Notes: generated by a model not told the origin, from the letters alone. A stretch of 64,000 nt of DNA from CATQHP01 sp965205595 (GCA_965205595.1 CBDBHI010000054.1:1-64000); one strand, 5' to 3'. Positions 36,400-45,611 are shown, counted from the first letter of the stretch. Program-made: numbers and translations.

Positions 36400-37467
36400 A
36401 TGAGCTTCGCTCCCGGACATCATGCCCAAAAATTCGGCGGTTACGACCGCGCGCCGTCTACCCGTTCGTCGATTATTGACTTTCCCGCCGACACGACCGA
36501 ATTCATCGGTAGCGACCCTGTGGTGAGCGAGCTTCTCTCTCTCGCTCGCCAAGTGGCCGACACCAATGCGACGGTTCTCATCACTGGCGAAAGCGGCACC
36601 GGGAAGGAACTCTTCGCCAAAATCATTCATGAGTTCAGCGTTCGGCCTGACCCGTTCGTCGCCGTGAACTGCGCCGCGATTCCAGAGTCGCTCCAGGAAT
36701 CGGAGTTCTTTGGGCATCTTAAGGGTGCCTTCACAGGGGCGTCGGAACGCAAGATCGGTAAGCTTGAGCGCGCCAACGGCGGAACGTTATTTTTGGACGA
36801 GATCGGCGAAATGAGCCGTTCGCTGCAGGCGGCCCTGCTGCGGACCTTGCAATCGGGCGAATACTCGCCGGTCGGCTCATCGGAAACGCGCTATTGCGAT
36901 CTGCGGGTGATCGCCGCCGCCAACCGGCGCCTGGAAGATTTGGTAGAGAGCGGGCAGTTCCGGCAGGATTTGTTTTACCGCCTGAACATCATTCGTCTTG
37001 ATGTTCCGGCGTTGCGCGAGCGCAAGGGCGACATTCCCGAGCTTGCGACTCACTTTGTGCGCACGGTTTCCGCCTCGTACGGCCGCCCGGTGCCTGCGAT
37101 CGGCCCAGAGGCGATGGCCGTTTTGATGGGCTATGACTACCCAGGCAACGTTCGCGAACTTGAAAATTTCATTCGCCGCGCGGTGATCCTCTGCAACAGC
37201 GACGCGATACAAATTAATCACCTCCCCGATGAGCTCAAGCGCTCAACGCCGGAGGTTCGAGTTGGCGAAGATCTCGGACAGTTTCAAGCTGCCAAGGCAA
37301 AGGCAGTGGAGGCCTTCGAGCGCGCCTATTTAACTTCTGCATTGAGCAAGTGCGGCGGCATCGTCAGCCGCGCTTCTCAGTTCTCGGGCTTGAGTGAACG
37401 CAACTTTCATGAAAAACTCAAGCGCTACAAAATCAACGCCAAGAGCTTCCGTATGCCACGCGGATAG
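36400..37467 (+). CDS. Sigma-54-dependent transcriptional activator lacking a sensor domain
   Basis: A 355-residue bacterial enhancer-binding protein. The AAA+ domain starts near residue 30 with Walker A GESGTGKE, the sigma-54 contact loop GAFTGA, Walker B GGTLFLDEIGE, and the arginine-rich QDLFYRLNIIRLDVPALRER followed by GYDYPGNVRELENFIRRA. The C-terminus is a Fis-type HTH (GGIVSRASQFSGLSERNFHEKL). Only ~30 residues precede the ATPase, so no receiver, PAS or GAF domain can control it; control may come from a partner protein as in PspF/HrpR-type activators. A strong terminator follows the gene. Confidence 0.93.
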   Translation: MSFAPGHHAQKFGGYDRAPSTRSSIIDFPADTTEFIGSDPVVSELLSLARQVADTNATVLITGESGTGKELFAKIIHEFSVRPDPFVAVNCAAIPESLQESEFFGHLKGAFTGASERKIGKLERANGGTLFLDEIGEMSRSLQAALLRTLQSGEYSPVGSSETRYCDLRVIAAANRRLEDLVESGQFRQDLFYRLNIIRLDVPALRERKGDIPELATHFVRTVSASYGRPVPAIGPEAMAVLMGYDYPGNVRELENFIRRAVILCNSDAIQINHLPDELKRSTPEVRVGEDLGQFQAAKAKAVEAFERAYLTSALSKCGGIVSRASQFSGLSERNFHEKLKRYKINAKSFRMPRG

Positions 37468-37511
37468 TTCGACGGCGTTGCCGTTCACAACACTTCTCTC
37501 TCCGCCAATAC

Positions 37512-38996
37512 TTAGCGGGACCTCACGGTCCCGCTCTTTTTTTTGCCGGAGCAGTGTAGGTTGTGGCGGGTTCGGATGAATAAGCGGCCGTCCACGACTA
37601 CCGGTGTTGCAAAAACTTCTTCGCCAAGATCACTGGACGCTAGGATTTTCCAGTCGGCACCGGCCTCTATTACTGTCGCTTTGCCAGTCTGATCGACGAC
37701 ATAGATCTTGCCGTCGGCCGCGATGGGCGAAGAGTAGTATTTGCCGAGGGCATCAGCCAATCGGCCCTGCTTGAGGATCGCGCCTGTTGCCGGATCCAGA
37801 GCAGTGAAGATTCCGCCATCCTTAACGAGGTAGAGCACATTTTCGTACAGCAACGGGGATGGGGCATTGGGAAGAAACCGCTCGAGCCTCCAAGTGATCG
37901 CGCCTGATTTCGTGAGGTCGCCGAGGCCGTCGGGGTGAATCGCAGTGAGGGCGCTTCGTGAGCTTCGGCGAGAGCGATAGAATGTCCAGTCGCGCTCGTC
38001 TAAAAAACCGTTTTCGTCGAGGTCGGTGTTGACGAAGCTGGTGCGCGGAGCGACCGCCATCGTTTCGGGCTCGGAAAGCCGCCCGTCTCTACTGCTATCG
38101 CCTTGTTTGAGGATCTCTGCAAATGTGGGCAGTTCGTCGCCGGGCCGGCCGCCGCCGCCCTCCCACGAACTTACAAAGATGCGTTCGCCATCGACGACGG
38201 GTGTCGATTTCGGTTGCCATCCTCCGTCGTAGACCCACCACAGCTTTTTGCCCGTGCGAGCGGAATACGATGCGATAAAGTTGGCACTCGGGACGACAAT
38301 CTGAGGGTCTCCAGTGGCTGCTTCAAACAGGGCCGGAGTCACGTAGGTACGCGTAGTTTCGCAGCGGTCGGTTCGCCAAGCTAACTTCCCGGTCGTCTTG
38401 TTGAGCGCGATGATGTAGCCGCTGTCGTCTTGGTCGCAAACCAGGACAACGTTTTCGCCGACGACGATGGGCGATGAGCCGTGCCCGTTGACGTTATTGA
38501 AGGGTCCTAGTGGGTAGCGCCAAAGTTCGGGGCCGTTTAGGGTGTAACCGAGCAGACCAAAATCTCCGAAGAAAACGTAGACACCGTCTTCGTCAACAGC
38601 GGGGCTTGGAGAGGCGGCGGAGTTGGTTGGCTGGTAGCGCTCAAATCGTGGTCGCGGCGCCTCTTGCTTCCACAGTATTTCGCCGTTTTCCCGATCGATG
38701 GCTAGAGTGAAGAGCTTGCCGTCTTTCTTGGTGATCTTGTTTCTGTCAACGTCGGTGACAACGCCGCCTTCGGCCCCGGTTAGATAGATGCGGCTGCCGA
38801 CGATGATTGGCGAAGAGTGTCCGACCGGCAGCGCGGTTTTCCACAGCACGTTGGTTTCAGGCCCAAATTCGACCGGGAGCGACGTCGCGTCCGAAACGCC
38901 GCTGCCATTGGGCCCTCGAAAGCGGTTCCAATCGGCGGCGTTTAGCAACTGCGCGGCGAGCAGTGTCGCCGGCACCGTGAGGGCGCGAAACTTCAT
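37512..38996 (-). CDS. Secreted PQQ-type beta-propeller protein with embedded EF-hands
   Basis: A 494-residue protein with signal peptide (MKFRALTVPATLLAAQLLNA). It has repeated propeller blades of the PQQ-binding-like type (WNRFRGPNGSGVSD, the usual start; NVLWKTALPVGHSSPIIVG; KLAWRTDRC; GKIYVVDQTGKATVIE). Between blades, around residues 300-345, two EF-hand loops are inserted: GDSSRDGRLSEPE and NTDLDENGFLDERDW, the second fitting the Asp-x-Asp-x-Asn-Gly consensus. Calcium binding is therefore likely. Such proteins are frequent in planctomycetes and Acidobacteriota, usually annotated as outer-membrane-assembly or dehydrogenase-like; no catalytic role is shown. The open frame upstream of ATG 38996 is non-coding in character. 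Confidence 0.88.
   Translation of the reverse strand: MKFRALTVPATLLAAQLLNAADWNRFRGPNGSGVSDATSLPVEFGPETNVLWKTALPVGHSSPIIVGSRIYLTGAEGGVVTDVDRNKITKKDGKLFTLAIDRENGEILWKQEAPRPRFERYQPTNSAASPSPAVDEDGVYVFFGDFGLLGYTLNGPELWRYPLGPFNNVNGHGSSPIVVGENVVLVCDQDDSGYIIALNKTTGKLAWRTDRCETTRTYVTPALFEAATGDPQIVVPSANFIASYSARTGKKLWWVYDGGWQPKSTPVVDGERIFVSSWEGGGGRPGDELPTFAEILKQGDSSRDGRLSEPETMAVAPRTSFVNTDLDENGFLDERDWTFYRSRRSSRSALTAIHPDGLGDLTKSGAITWRLERFLPNAPSPLLYENVLYLVKDGGIFTALDPATGAILKQGRLADALGKYYSSPIAADGKIYVVDQTGKATVIEAGADWKILASSDLGEEVFATPVVVDGRLFIRTRHNLHCSGKKKSGTVRSR
37514..37544 (+). terminator. Rho-independent terminator
   Basis: A perfect 9-bp GC-rich stem, AGCGGGACC/GGTCCCGCT, with a TCAC loop (37514-37535), is followed by CTTTTTTTT. 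It ends the sigma-54 activator transcript. The same bases encode the last residues (KKKSGTVRSR-stop) of the convergent propeller gene. Confidence 0.9.
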
Positions 38997-39136
38997 GGGG
39001 CCACGATAGCGGCTCGCCGTAATTGGGATTGCTGGAATACCGGCGCTATCGCGATCGCCGCACTCTCGCGCTTCTCGCCGAGACTCCCCTTCCCTGCTCC
39101 GCCACCGTGATTTCGGTCGATGAGAGCAGAACAGGG

Positions 39137-39730
39137 ATGTTGAATCGTGCGTCAACCGAGAGCGTCTGCTCGGTATTTCTTCTTGGAGGTGGGCCCGTCT
39201 GCAAGGCCGGCCTGCGCTGTCTAATTGCACTCTATGGAGATCTCGTCGTTGCCTGCAAACTCAGCGAAGCGGACGTCATTGTGATTGATCTCGATACGTC
39301 TGGCGCGGTGCCACTCGTGGTGGCCTCTCTGCCTCGCGTACCGATTTCTGGTGATCCGAAAAAGATCGCATCGGGGGCACTGCCGAGGAGCGCGTCGCCA
39401 GCTACGCTGATCGATGCGATTCGCACTGCATACGCGTCCTCACGGCGTCAGAGCCGCGTTGGCATGCTACTTGGCGCGGTGGGGACGCGAGGTAGCAATT
39501 CGGCTTCGCTCAGCCTACGACAGAGTGAGGTCGCTTCGCTAATCGCTCGCGGGCTGCGATATGGGGAAGTCGCCGAACGGCTGCGAATCAGTCCGCACAC
39601 GGTAAAGAACCACGCGAAGGTCATCTTTGGGAAGCTGAATGTGAACAGTCGAGTGCAATTGGCGGTCTACTGGCGCCTGCACCGGCTTGAGCCGCCCATG
39701 GTAAGATCAACGGGTTCTACTGACCTTTAA
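39137..39730 (+). CDS. LuxR-type response regulator with degenerate receiver
   Basis: A 197-residue regulator. The C-terminus is a clear LuxR/FixJ HTH (LSLRQSEVASLIARGLRYGE, then VAERLRISPHTVKNHAKVIF, GKLNVNSR). The N-terminal ~110 residues have the size and alternating pattern of a receiver (DVIVIDLDTSGAVPLVVASL) but the normal phosphorylation-site context and acidic pocket are not evident. It is likely phosphorylation-independent. The start is uncertain: ATG 39137 is used here, and GTG 39107 is an alternative. Next to the TIM-barrel gene, 33 bp downstream. Confidence 0.8.
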   Translation: MLNRASTESVCSVFLLGGGPVCKAGLRCLIALYGDLVVACKLSEADVIVIDLDTSGAVPLVVASLPRVPISGDPKKIASGALPRSASPATLIDAIRTAYASSRRQSRVGMLLGAVGTRGSNSASLSLRQSEVASLIARGLRYGEVAERLRISPHTVKNHAKVIFGKLNVNSRVQLAVYWRLHRLEPPMVRSTGSTDL

Positions 39731-39763
39731 TCGTTGCTTTCAGCCGCTTTTTTCCGACCTCGT

Positions 39764-40954
39764 ATGCGTCTTGCCACTCTTGCCCTGGTGCTTGTTGTAG
39801 CCGGGCCGGCAAGTGCGATTGAGATTGCAACGGGCTCGATGCTGGGCCTGCGGTACAAGCAGGACCGCTTCTACGTTAGAAACTCGCGCGGCGCGAAATG
39901 GACGCAGACCAATGAGGGCAGCCGCTACCAGCGGAAACTCCGCGGCAGCCTGGCCATGCTGCGATTTTCTCAAGGGCTCTTTGAAGACGAATGGCTAAGC
40001 GAAAGGGAGTTTGACCCGGACGCGAACACTGACGGGCTGATTGCCCAGTTGGATCTCTACAAACAGCATGGCGTGGGCGGTGTTGTAGTCAGTCTGCAAG
40101 GGTCCGACCCAGGCTATTCGGAGCCGGTCAACGGCATCGAGCGCGGCATGAGCGCGGATCTAGGCAAAAAAGCAGGTGCGCTGATTAGCGCCTACAATTC
40201 CGATGGGTCGCTGAAGCCAGGGTGGCTGGCTCGTCTCGACCGGCTGATTTCGGAAACCAATAAGCGAGGGATGGTGCTTTGCCTGGTGCTGTTCCAGCAG
40301 TATCAAGATGAGGTATTGGATTCGCCCCCGGCGATCTTAGCGGCGTCGCGTGCCGTGGCGCGCCATCTGATTGAGAGCGACGCCCGCAACGTAATAATCG
40401 ACCTAGCCGACGCTTGGGATATGCAGGGCGATAGCTGGGACCACCGCCGCTTTATTCCGCGTAACATCGGCAACTTGATTCGCGTCGTTCGCGAAGAATT
40501 TCAGGAAGCGGAATTTAGTCTGCCAATCGGCGCGTCGACGAGTTCCGCGATGCTGTACCCCTCGTCGCTAGCTCGCGTGTGTGACGTGGTGATGCTGCAG
40601 GGGAATGGGCGAAGTCCAGCGGACAAGGTGGCGCGCTCCCTCCAGCTTCAGGAATATGACCGCGCGGTGCTGATGATCAACGACGACAACGGCGTCGACG
40701 CCACGCCGGCGGCGCTTTCGCGCGAACACGCAACGGCTGATGCTTTTATGACGAACGCGTCGGGATGGAGTTTTCGCCCACCACGGCTGGCCGATCGTTT
40801 TCCGTTCGAGTATGCGCCGGCGGATTCGGCGGTGCTAGACGAAAGCTGGGATGAAGCGCGCCGGCGGCCGGCGTATTTTCGCGCCATGTTGGAGAAGATT
40901 GCGACGCTTGTGTTGCGCAAGCCTCCCTCGACGCTACCCACGAAGGGGAAATAA
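39764..40954 (+). CDS. Exported TIM-barrel protein of unknown function
   Basis: A 396-residue secreted protein (signal peptide MRLATLALVLVVAGPASA). The fold is suggested by a glycoside-hydrolase-like series: LDLYKQHGVGGVVVSLQGSD, WLARLDRLISETNKRGMVLC, DARNVIIDLADAWDM, VCDVVMLQGNG and YDRAVLMINDDNG. These resemble the strands of GH5-like barrels, but a pair of catalytic Glu residues in the usual places cannot be confirmed. I do not assign an activity. It ends 2 bp before the Gfo/Idh/MocA gene, with which it is certainly cotranscribed, so it probably acts in the same carbohydrate pathway. Confidence 0.75.
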   Translation: MRLATLALVLVVAGPASAIEIATGSMLGLRYKQDRFYVRNSRGAKWTQTNEGSRYQRKLRGSLAMLRFSQGLFEDEWLSEREFDPDANTDGLIAQLDLYKQHGVGGVVVSLQGSDPGYSEPVNGIERGMSADLGKKAGALISAYNSDGSLKPGWLARLDRLISETNKRGMVLCLVLFQQYQDEVLDSPPAILAASRAVARHLIESDARNVIIDLADAWDMQGDSWDHRRFIPRNIGNLIRVVREEFQEAEFSLPIGASTSSAMLYPSSLARVCDVVMLQGNGRSPADKVARSLQLQEYDRAVLMINDDNGVDATPAALSREHATADAFMTNASGWSFRPPRLADRFPFEYAPADSAVLDESWDEARRRPAYFRAMLEKIATLVLRKPPSTLPTKGK

Positions 40955-40956
40955 CG

Positions 40957-42162
40957 GTGGCTACCCCGATATTACTAATCGGCGCGGGCATGATCGCTCA
41001 CGACCAGATCATGCCAACGCTCTTTCAAATGCAGCGCGAGGAGCGGATCGGTGAGATAACCGTTTGCTCGCAGCGGCGCCGATCGGTGCTTGCGCTGGCC
41101 GAGGCGCCCGCGCTGCGCCGCGCATTTCCTGATCAGGCCTTCACGGAATTGCCGGCCGGGTCCGCCGACGTTGACTCATCGCATGCGGACCTTTACAAGA
41201 CCGCTTTGGCTGCGATGCCTCCGCGAAGCGTCGCAGTGGTAGCCGTGCCCGATCAAATGCACTATCCAATCGTGATGGAGGCGCTGCGCAATGACCAACA
41301 CGTTTGTTGCGTCAAGCCGTTAGTGCTCGACGTCGCGCAATCGGTAGAGATCGAAGAAGAGGCTCGCGGTCGCGGATTGCTCGTAGGCATCGAATATCAC
41401 AAGAGGTTCGATCCTCGAAGCTTGATGGCCCGCGACCGCTTTCGCCAAGGGCTATTTGGCGACCTAAAACTCGGTTCCGCTCGGCTGATGGAAAAGTGGC
41501 ACTACCGTCACTCGAATTTTCAAAACTGGTTCACCACCGATGAGACGGATTCGTTCGTCTACATTGGCTGCCACTATGTCGATCTTGTTCACTTCATCAC
41601 CGGGTTGTTGCCCGCGGCTGTTTCGGTCTATGGCATCAAAGACGAGCTTCCAAACGGCAAACAGGGCTACCTTTGGACCGACGCTCGCATCATTTGGGAG
41701 AACGGCGCTTGCCTGAATGTCCAGAACTCGCTGAGTTTTCCCGACGCCGCGCCCGGACCAAATACGCAGGGCATGACGTTGTATTTTTCAGGCAATGGGA
41801 ATGGCGCCTTGCTTGATCACTCCGATCAATACCGCGGCATTGCTTACAGTCACTCGGAAGCGCTGGGCGGGCCCGGCGGCACGCAATATGGCGAACCCAG
41901 TCCGGACTATTTTCTCTATCAGGACCTGGGCGGACCGGGTTTAGTGCCGACCGGTTACGGAGTTCGCTCGGTCGACCATATCGTTAGCGAGGCGTTGCGG
42001 ATCGAGCGAGAGTCCGACAGCCTTGCCGATCGCCAAGGCGTGCTGACTGAGATCGACGAATGCGGAATTATCGCTACGCCCTCGAACAGCAGATTCAACG
42101 AGGCAGTTTGCCAAGCGGCTCGGCAGTCGATTCTCAGCGACGGCGAGCTCGTTCGTCTATAG
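40957..42162 (+). CDS. Gfo/Idh/MocA-family oxidoreductase
   Basis: A 401-residue NAD(P)-dependent oxidoreductase. The nucleotide loop is ILLIGAGMIAHDQIMPTL. The characteristic lysine of this family appears in CCVKPLVLDVAQSVEIEEEA (normally E-K-P; here V-K-P), and the active-site His/Asp region in FVYIGCHYVDLVHFITGL. Relatives oxidise or epimerise sugar hydroxyls. The start is GTG 40957, with AAGGGG upstream. It sits between the TIM-barrel gene (2-bp gap) and fumC (27-bp gap), so it may share their transcript. Confidence 0.9.
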   Translation: MATPILLIGAGMIAHDQIMPTLFQMQREERIGEITVCSQRRRSVLALAEAPALRRAFPDQAFTELPAGSADVDSSHADLYKTALAAMPPRSVAVVAVPDQMHYPIVMEALRNDQHVCCVKPLVLDVAQSVEIEEEARGRGLLVGIEYHKRFDPRSLMARDRFRQGLFGDLKLGSARLMEKWHYRHSNFQNWFTTDETDSFVYIGCHYVDLVHFITGLLPAAVSVYGIKDELPNGKQGYLWTDARIIWENGACLNVQNSLSFPDAAPGPNTQGMTLYFSGNGNGALLDHSDQYRGIAYSHSEALGGPGGTQYGEPSPDYFLYQDLGGPGLVPTGYGVRSVDHIVSEALRIERESDSLADRQGVLTEIDECGIIATPSNSRFNEAVCQAARQSILSDGELVRL

Positions 42163-42189
42163 TTGGCGGCCGCGCTAACCTGGAAAACT

Positions 42190-43581
42190 ATGTCAGACCA
42201 GCAAGAATTCCGTATTGAAAAAGATTCGATGGGCGAGGTACGAGTGCCCGCCGACGCACTGTATAAGGCGCAGACGCAACGTGCGGTGGACAACTTTCCC
42301 ATCAGCGGAATTCGATTTCCGCGAACGTTCCTCCGCGCCCTGGGGATGGTGAAAGCGGCTGCGGCGGCGGTCAATCATGACCTCGGCCTGATGGATGCCG
42401 CCATGTCGGAGGCGATCCAATCGGCGGCGTCAGAAGTCGCCGATGGCTTGCACGACACGCAGTTCCCGATCGACATTTTCCAGACCGGCTCCGGCACCTC
42501 GACCAACATGAACGCGAACGAGGTGATCGCCACGGTTGCTAGCGAAAAGCTAGGATCCGCGGTGCATCCCAACGATCACGTGAACATGGGTCAGTCGAGC
42601 AACGACGTGATTCCTACGGCGATTCACGTCAGCGCGTACCTGGAAAGCGCGGAGACGCTGCTGCCGGGCCTAGAGCACCTACAGCGGACGCTCGAGACCA
42701 AGGCGGAGTCGCTCGACCATGTCGTCAAGACCGGGCGGACGCATTTGATGGACGCCTTGCCGATCCGCATGAGCCAGGAACTCGGCGGGTGGGCGAACCA
42801 AATTGAGCAGGGGCTTCAGCGAATTCGCTCGGCGCTATCGAGGATATCGCCTCTGGCGCTCGGAGGTACCGCGATCGGAACCGGCGTAAACGCGCATCCT
42901 GAATTCGGCTCGAGAGTAGCGAAGCGCTTATCGCAGCAGACGGGACTGGCGTTTATTACCAGCCGCAACTATTTCGTCAGCCTTTCAAGCCAAGACTCGA
43001 TTGTCGAACTCAGTGGGCAGTTAAAGACCGTGGCGGTATCGATGATGAAAATCGCCAACGACCTGCGCTGGATGAATTCCGGGCCGAACGCCGGACTCGC
43101 CGACATCGCGCTACCTTCGTTGCAGCCGGGTTCCAGCATCATGCCGGGCAAGGTGAACCCGGTGATCCCCGAAGCGACGACGATGGTCTGCGCACAAGTT
43201 ATCGGTAACGACGCGGCGATCACGATTGCCGGCCAGTCGGGCAATTTTCAACTCAATGTGATGTTGCCCGTCATTGCCCACAATATTTTGGAAAGTGTGC
43301 GTTTGCTCGGGAATACGGCGCGTGTACTCGCGGACAAGGCCGTGGCCAACTTTACGGCGAACGAAGAGCGGGTTGCTGATCTGGTGGAGAAGAACCCAAT
43401 ACTGGTCACCGCGCTCAACCCTGTTATCGGTTATGAACTAGGAGCGGCGGTCGCGAAACGGGCTTACAAAGAGGGCCGGCGTTTGAAGGATGTTGCGGCC
43501 GAAGATACCGACCTTAGTGTGGAAGAACTTGACCGGCTTCTTGACCCGAAGGCGATGACCGAGGGCGGCATCGCGAAATAA
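42190..43581 (+). CDS. fumC: Fumarate hydratase, class II
   Basis: Interconverts fumarate and L-malate in the TCA cycle. The 463-residue length is the family norm. Signatures: QTGSGTSTNMNANEVIA, the substrate loop NMGQSSNDVIPTAIH, GRTHLMDALPIRMSQE, and the catalytic loop PGSSIMPGKVNPVIPE with the active Ser; FQLNVMLPVIAHNI follows. ATG 42190 gives the standard N-terminus (EFRIEKDSMGEVRVPADALY). It is cotranscribed or nearly so with the Gfo/Idh gene upstream. Iron-independent class II fumarase fits an aerobic lifestyle. Confidence 0.97.
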   Translation: MSDQQEFRIEKDSMGEVRVPADALYKAQTQRAVDNFPISGIRFPRTFLRALGMVKAAAAAVNHDLGLMDAAMSEAIQSAASEVADGLHDTQFPIDIFQTGSGTSTNMNANEVIATVASEKLGSAVHPNDHVNMGQSSNDVIPTAIHVSAYLESAETLLPGLEHLQRTLETKAESLDHVVKTGRTHLMDALPIRMSQELGGWANQIEQGLQRIRSALSRISPLALGGTAIGTGVNAHPEFGSRVAKRLSQQTGLAFITSRNYFVSLSSQDSIVELSGQLKTVAVSMMKIANDLRWMNSGPNAGLADIALPSLQPGSSIMPGKVNPVIPEATTMVCAQVIGNDAAITIAGQSGNFQLNVMLPVIAHNILESVRLLGNTARVLADKAVANFTANEERVADLVEKNPILVTALNPVIGYELGAAVAKRAYKEGRRLKDVAAEDTDLSVEELDRLLDPKAMTEGGIAK

Positions 43582-43593
43582 CGTTGCCGGCCG

Positions 43594-45516
43594 CTAGCGG
43601 ATATAGTCTTTTGCGATCTCGCGGCGGTCGTGGCTGTCGAGCACGTGCATTACTCTGATCTTCTTTAGCGCAACAGGCGAGAGCTGGCCGATCGGGATGT
43701 ACACGATTTTGCGTCCCAGGTGCGCCGCGATTGAGCGGAATATCGATCGTGGCGGTTTGGCGGCTACGTAAACCACGATACGGTCGAGCGAATAGTCGAG
43801 TCCGGCGAGCAGGAGGCGCTCGGGCTTAGACTCGGCGAAAGTGTAGTCAGGGTCTGTCCAGACGTCCATCAGACGCTGCGAAGGCAACGTCAGCAGCAGG
43901 CCGCCGTACTCGGCGCGACCGATGCCGGGACCCACGAAATTTTCGAACGGATCGCTGGCATAGAGTGCCATGTCCGATTCGTTTTGGTGCTCGCCTAGCC
44001 AGGTGACGCAGTACGGGTAGCGCTCGTCTCGATCTTCGTCGAAGATGACTACGATGGCGCCCACCTCGCCTTGTACTTTTTGATTCTCGCGGACGTAGAT
44101 TTTGTCGTCGTGCCAGTTGCGTAGTGTTTCCTTGAGGTCGATGCCATCAAGTAGCGATGTTGAGAAAGCCTCGGTGCGCGCGCGCTCTTCCGACAGAATG
44201 CTCTTGCCCTTCTTCTTGAGAAAGACGCCGTAGTTTTCAATAACTAGGTCTTCAGGCGGATAGGAGCAGATACCGTCTCCGCGCCATTCCTTCTTCCAGT
44301 CGCCAGGCGTATTTTCGCGCTTGCGTCCTTTAAGGCCGCGCGGTCGAAGGCCGGTCTTACGCGACTTCGTGCGGCGGTGCAGCGCCACCTTGCGCGTGTG
44401 GATCCAGACGTCTGAGCCGCTGACGTTGATGGTCATCAGGTCGGTTTCAGTTTTTTGGGCGGGGTAGGTGTTGGCCAATTCAAGCAGTTCCCAGGCGAAG
44501 TTGTCGTCAACGATCGAACGAGCGGCGACGACTAGATCGAAAGCGTCGGCTACCAAACGTTGCTGGGTCGCGGCGAGGTTACGCGTATAGCGAGCCCACA
44601 GCCGGCGATGCCATTGTTCGAGCGTCTCGCCGGAGTTTCGCTCGTGCGCCAGCTCAGCTTGGTCGAATATTGCGAAGTAGATTGCTTGGCGGTCAAAGGG
44701 TTTGGCCGCGGCCGCGACTAAGGCTTCATCTTTCTCGCGAGAGCGATCTCGTTCAACCACGCCGAAGCCAAAGCGCTCACTGAAGCGGAAACGCTCGACC
44801 GGTTTTTCCGGCGGCTTGCCCGCGCGCTGCAGCTCGTAGACAGCTTGCACAATGGGCGCTTCGAGCATCGTGTCACCGAGGCAGTCGGGATGGATATTGA
44901 AGATCGAAATGCCCTCGCGAACGACTTTCTTCATCGGGCGCGTTTGTGTCCGATTGAGCGCGTCGCGCAGCGGGCGCAGCATTTTGAGCGAGACCACCGC
45001 GAATAAGTCATCGCTTTGGGAAACTTGCTGGATGCGCCAGGCCATCCCCTCGGCTTGGACGCGATCGTGATCGGTGGGGGGTGACGGCTTCCCGAGGTAG
45101 CGCTTAGTGTAGGCCTCGACGCCGATGCGCTGAAGCGCGTAGGTGTCCGGGTAGTATTCCTCGTCGCGAAGGCGGTCGCTCAGGTCGGGATCGATAAACT
45201 CCACCTTCGCGCCGATCTCGAGGGCGCTGCGGACCGCCTCGATCAGCGCGTCGGTGACTTCGACGGGGATGTAAACGGCGTGGTCTTTGCGGGGTTCCTC
45301 GTACAGAATTACCGAGAGCTGCGGCAAGCGCTCGACTGCTCGGAGGTAGACCGCCTCAAGCGTCGTCGGCAACTCGACCGCGACGACCGAGGGCTTGCGG
45401 TCGAGAATCGCTCGTCGCACTTCGAGTGCGAATTCGGCTCGGTTGGGAACCACGCCAAATAGCTCGACGTCTGCGTCCGGGGAGGTCAAGACATTATTGT
45501 CATACGGAGTAGACAC
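43594..45516 (-). CDS. Large protein with TraB/PrgY-like N-terminus, function unknown
   Basis: A 640-residue protein without signal peptide or membrane helix. The first ~110 residues (VELFGVVPNRAEFALEVRRA, then RKPSVVAVELPTTLEAVYL) resemble the start of the TraB/PrgY/GumN fold (a G-x-x-H strand followed by a VAVEL-Asp segment), but the conserved His is absent. The middle is helical, with a basic stretch (HRRTKSRKTGLRPRGLKGRK). The C-terminal ~200 residues contain EDRDERYPYCVTWLGEHQ, GRAEYGGLLLTLPSQRL and VYVAAKPPRSIFRSIAAHLG and match nothing I know. It is divergent from the FMN-binding synthase-like gene and convergent with fumC. Confidence 0.7.
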   Translation of the reverse strand: MSTPYDNNVLTSPDADVELFGVVPNRAEFALEVRRAILDRKPSVVAVELPTTLEAVYLRAVERLPQLSVILYEEPRKDHAVYIPVEVTDALIEAVRSALEIGAKVEFIDPDLSDRLRDEEYYPDTYALQRIGVEAYTKRYLGKPSPPTDHDRVQAEGMAWRIQQVSQSDDLFAVVSLKMLRPLRDALNRTQTRPMKKVVREGISIFNIHPDCLGDTMLEAPIVQAVYELQRAGKPPEKPVERFRFSERFGFGVVERDRSREKDEALVAAAAKPFDRQAIYFAIFDQAELAHERNSGETLEQWHRRLWARYTRNLAATQQRLVADAFDLVVAARSIVDDNFAWELLELANTYPAQKTETDLMTINVSGSDVWIHTRKVALHRRTKSRKTGLRPRGLKGRKRENTPGDWKKEWRGDGICSYPPEDLVIENYGVFLKKKGKSILSEERARTEAFSTSLLDGIDLKETLRNWHDDKIYVRENQKVQGEVGAIVVIFDEDRDERYPYCVTWLGEHQNESDMALYASDPFENFVGPGIGRAEYGGLLLTLPSQRLMDVWTDPDYTFAESKPERLLLAGLDYSLDRIVVYVAAKPPRSIFRSIAAHLGRKIVYIPIGQLSPVALKKIRVMHVLDSHDRREIAKDYIR

Positions 45517-45611
45517 GCTCGATGCCCTATTGCCCTCTCAGGCTCATCGAGGTGATCCTCAATTGAGCACCTCCGCTACTCTAGGGACTAAGAACTGAAG
45601 GCTTCACTCGA

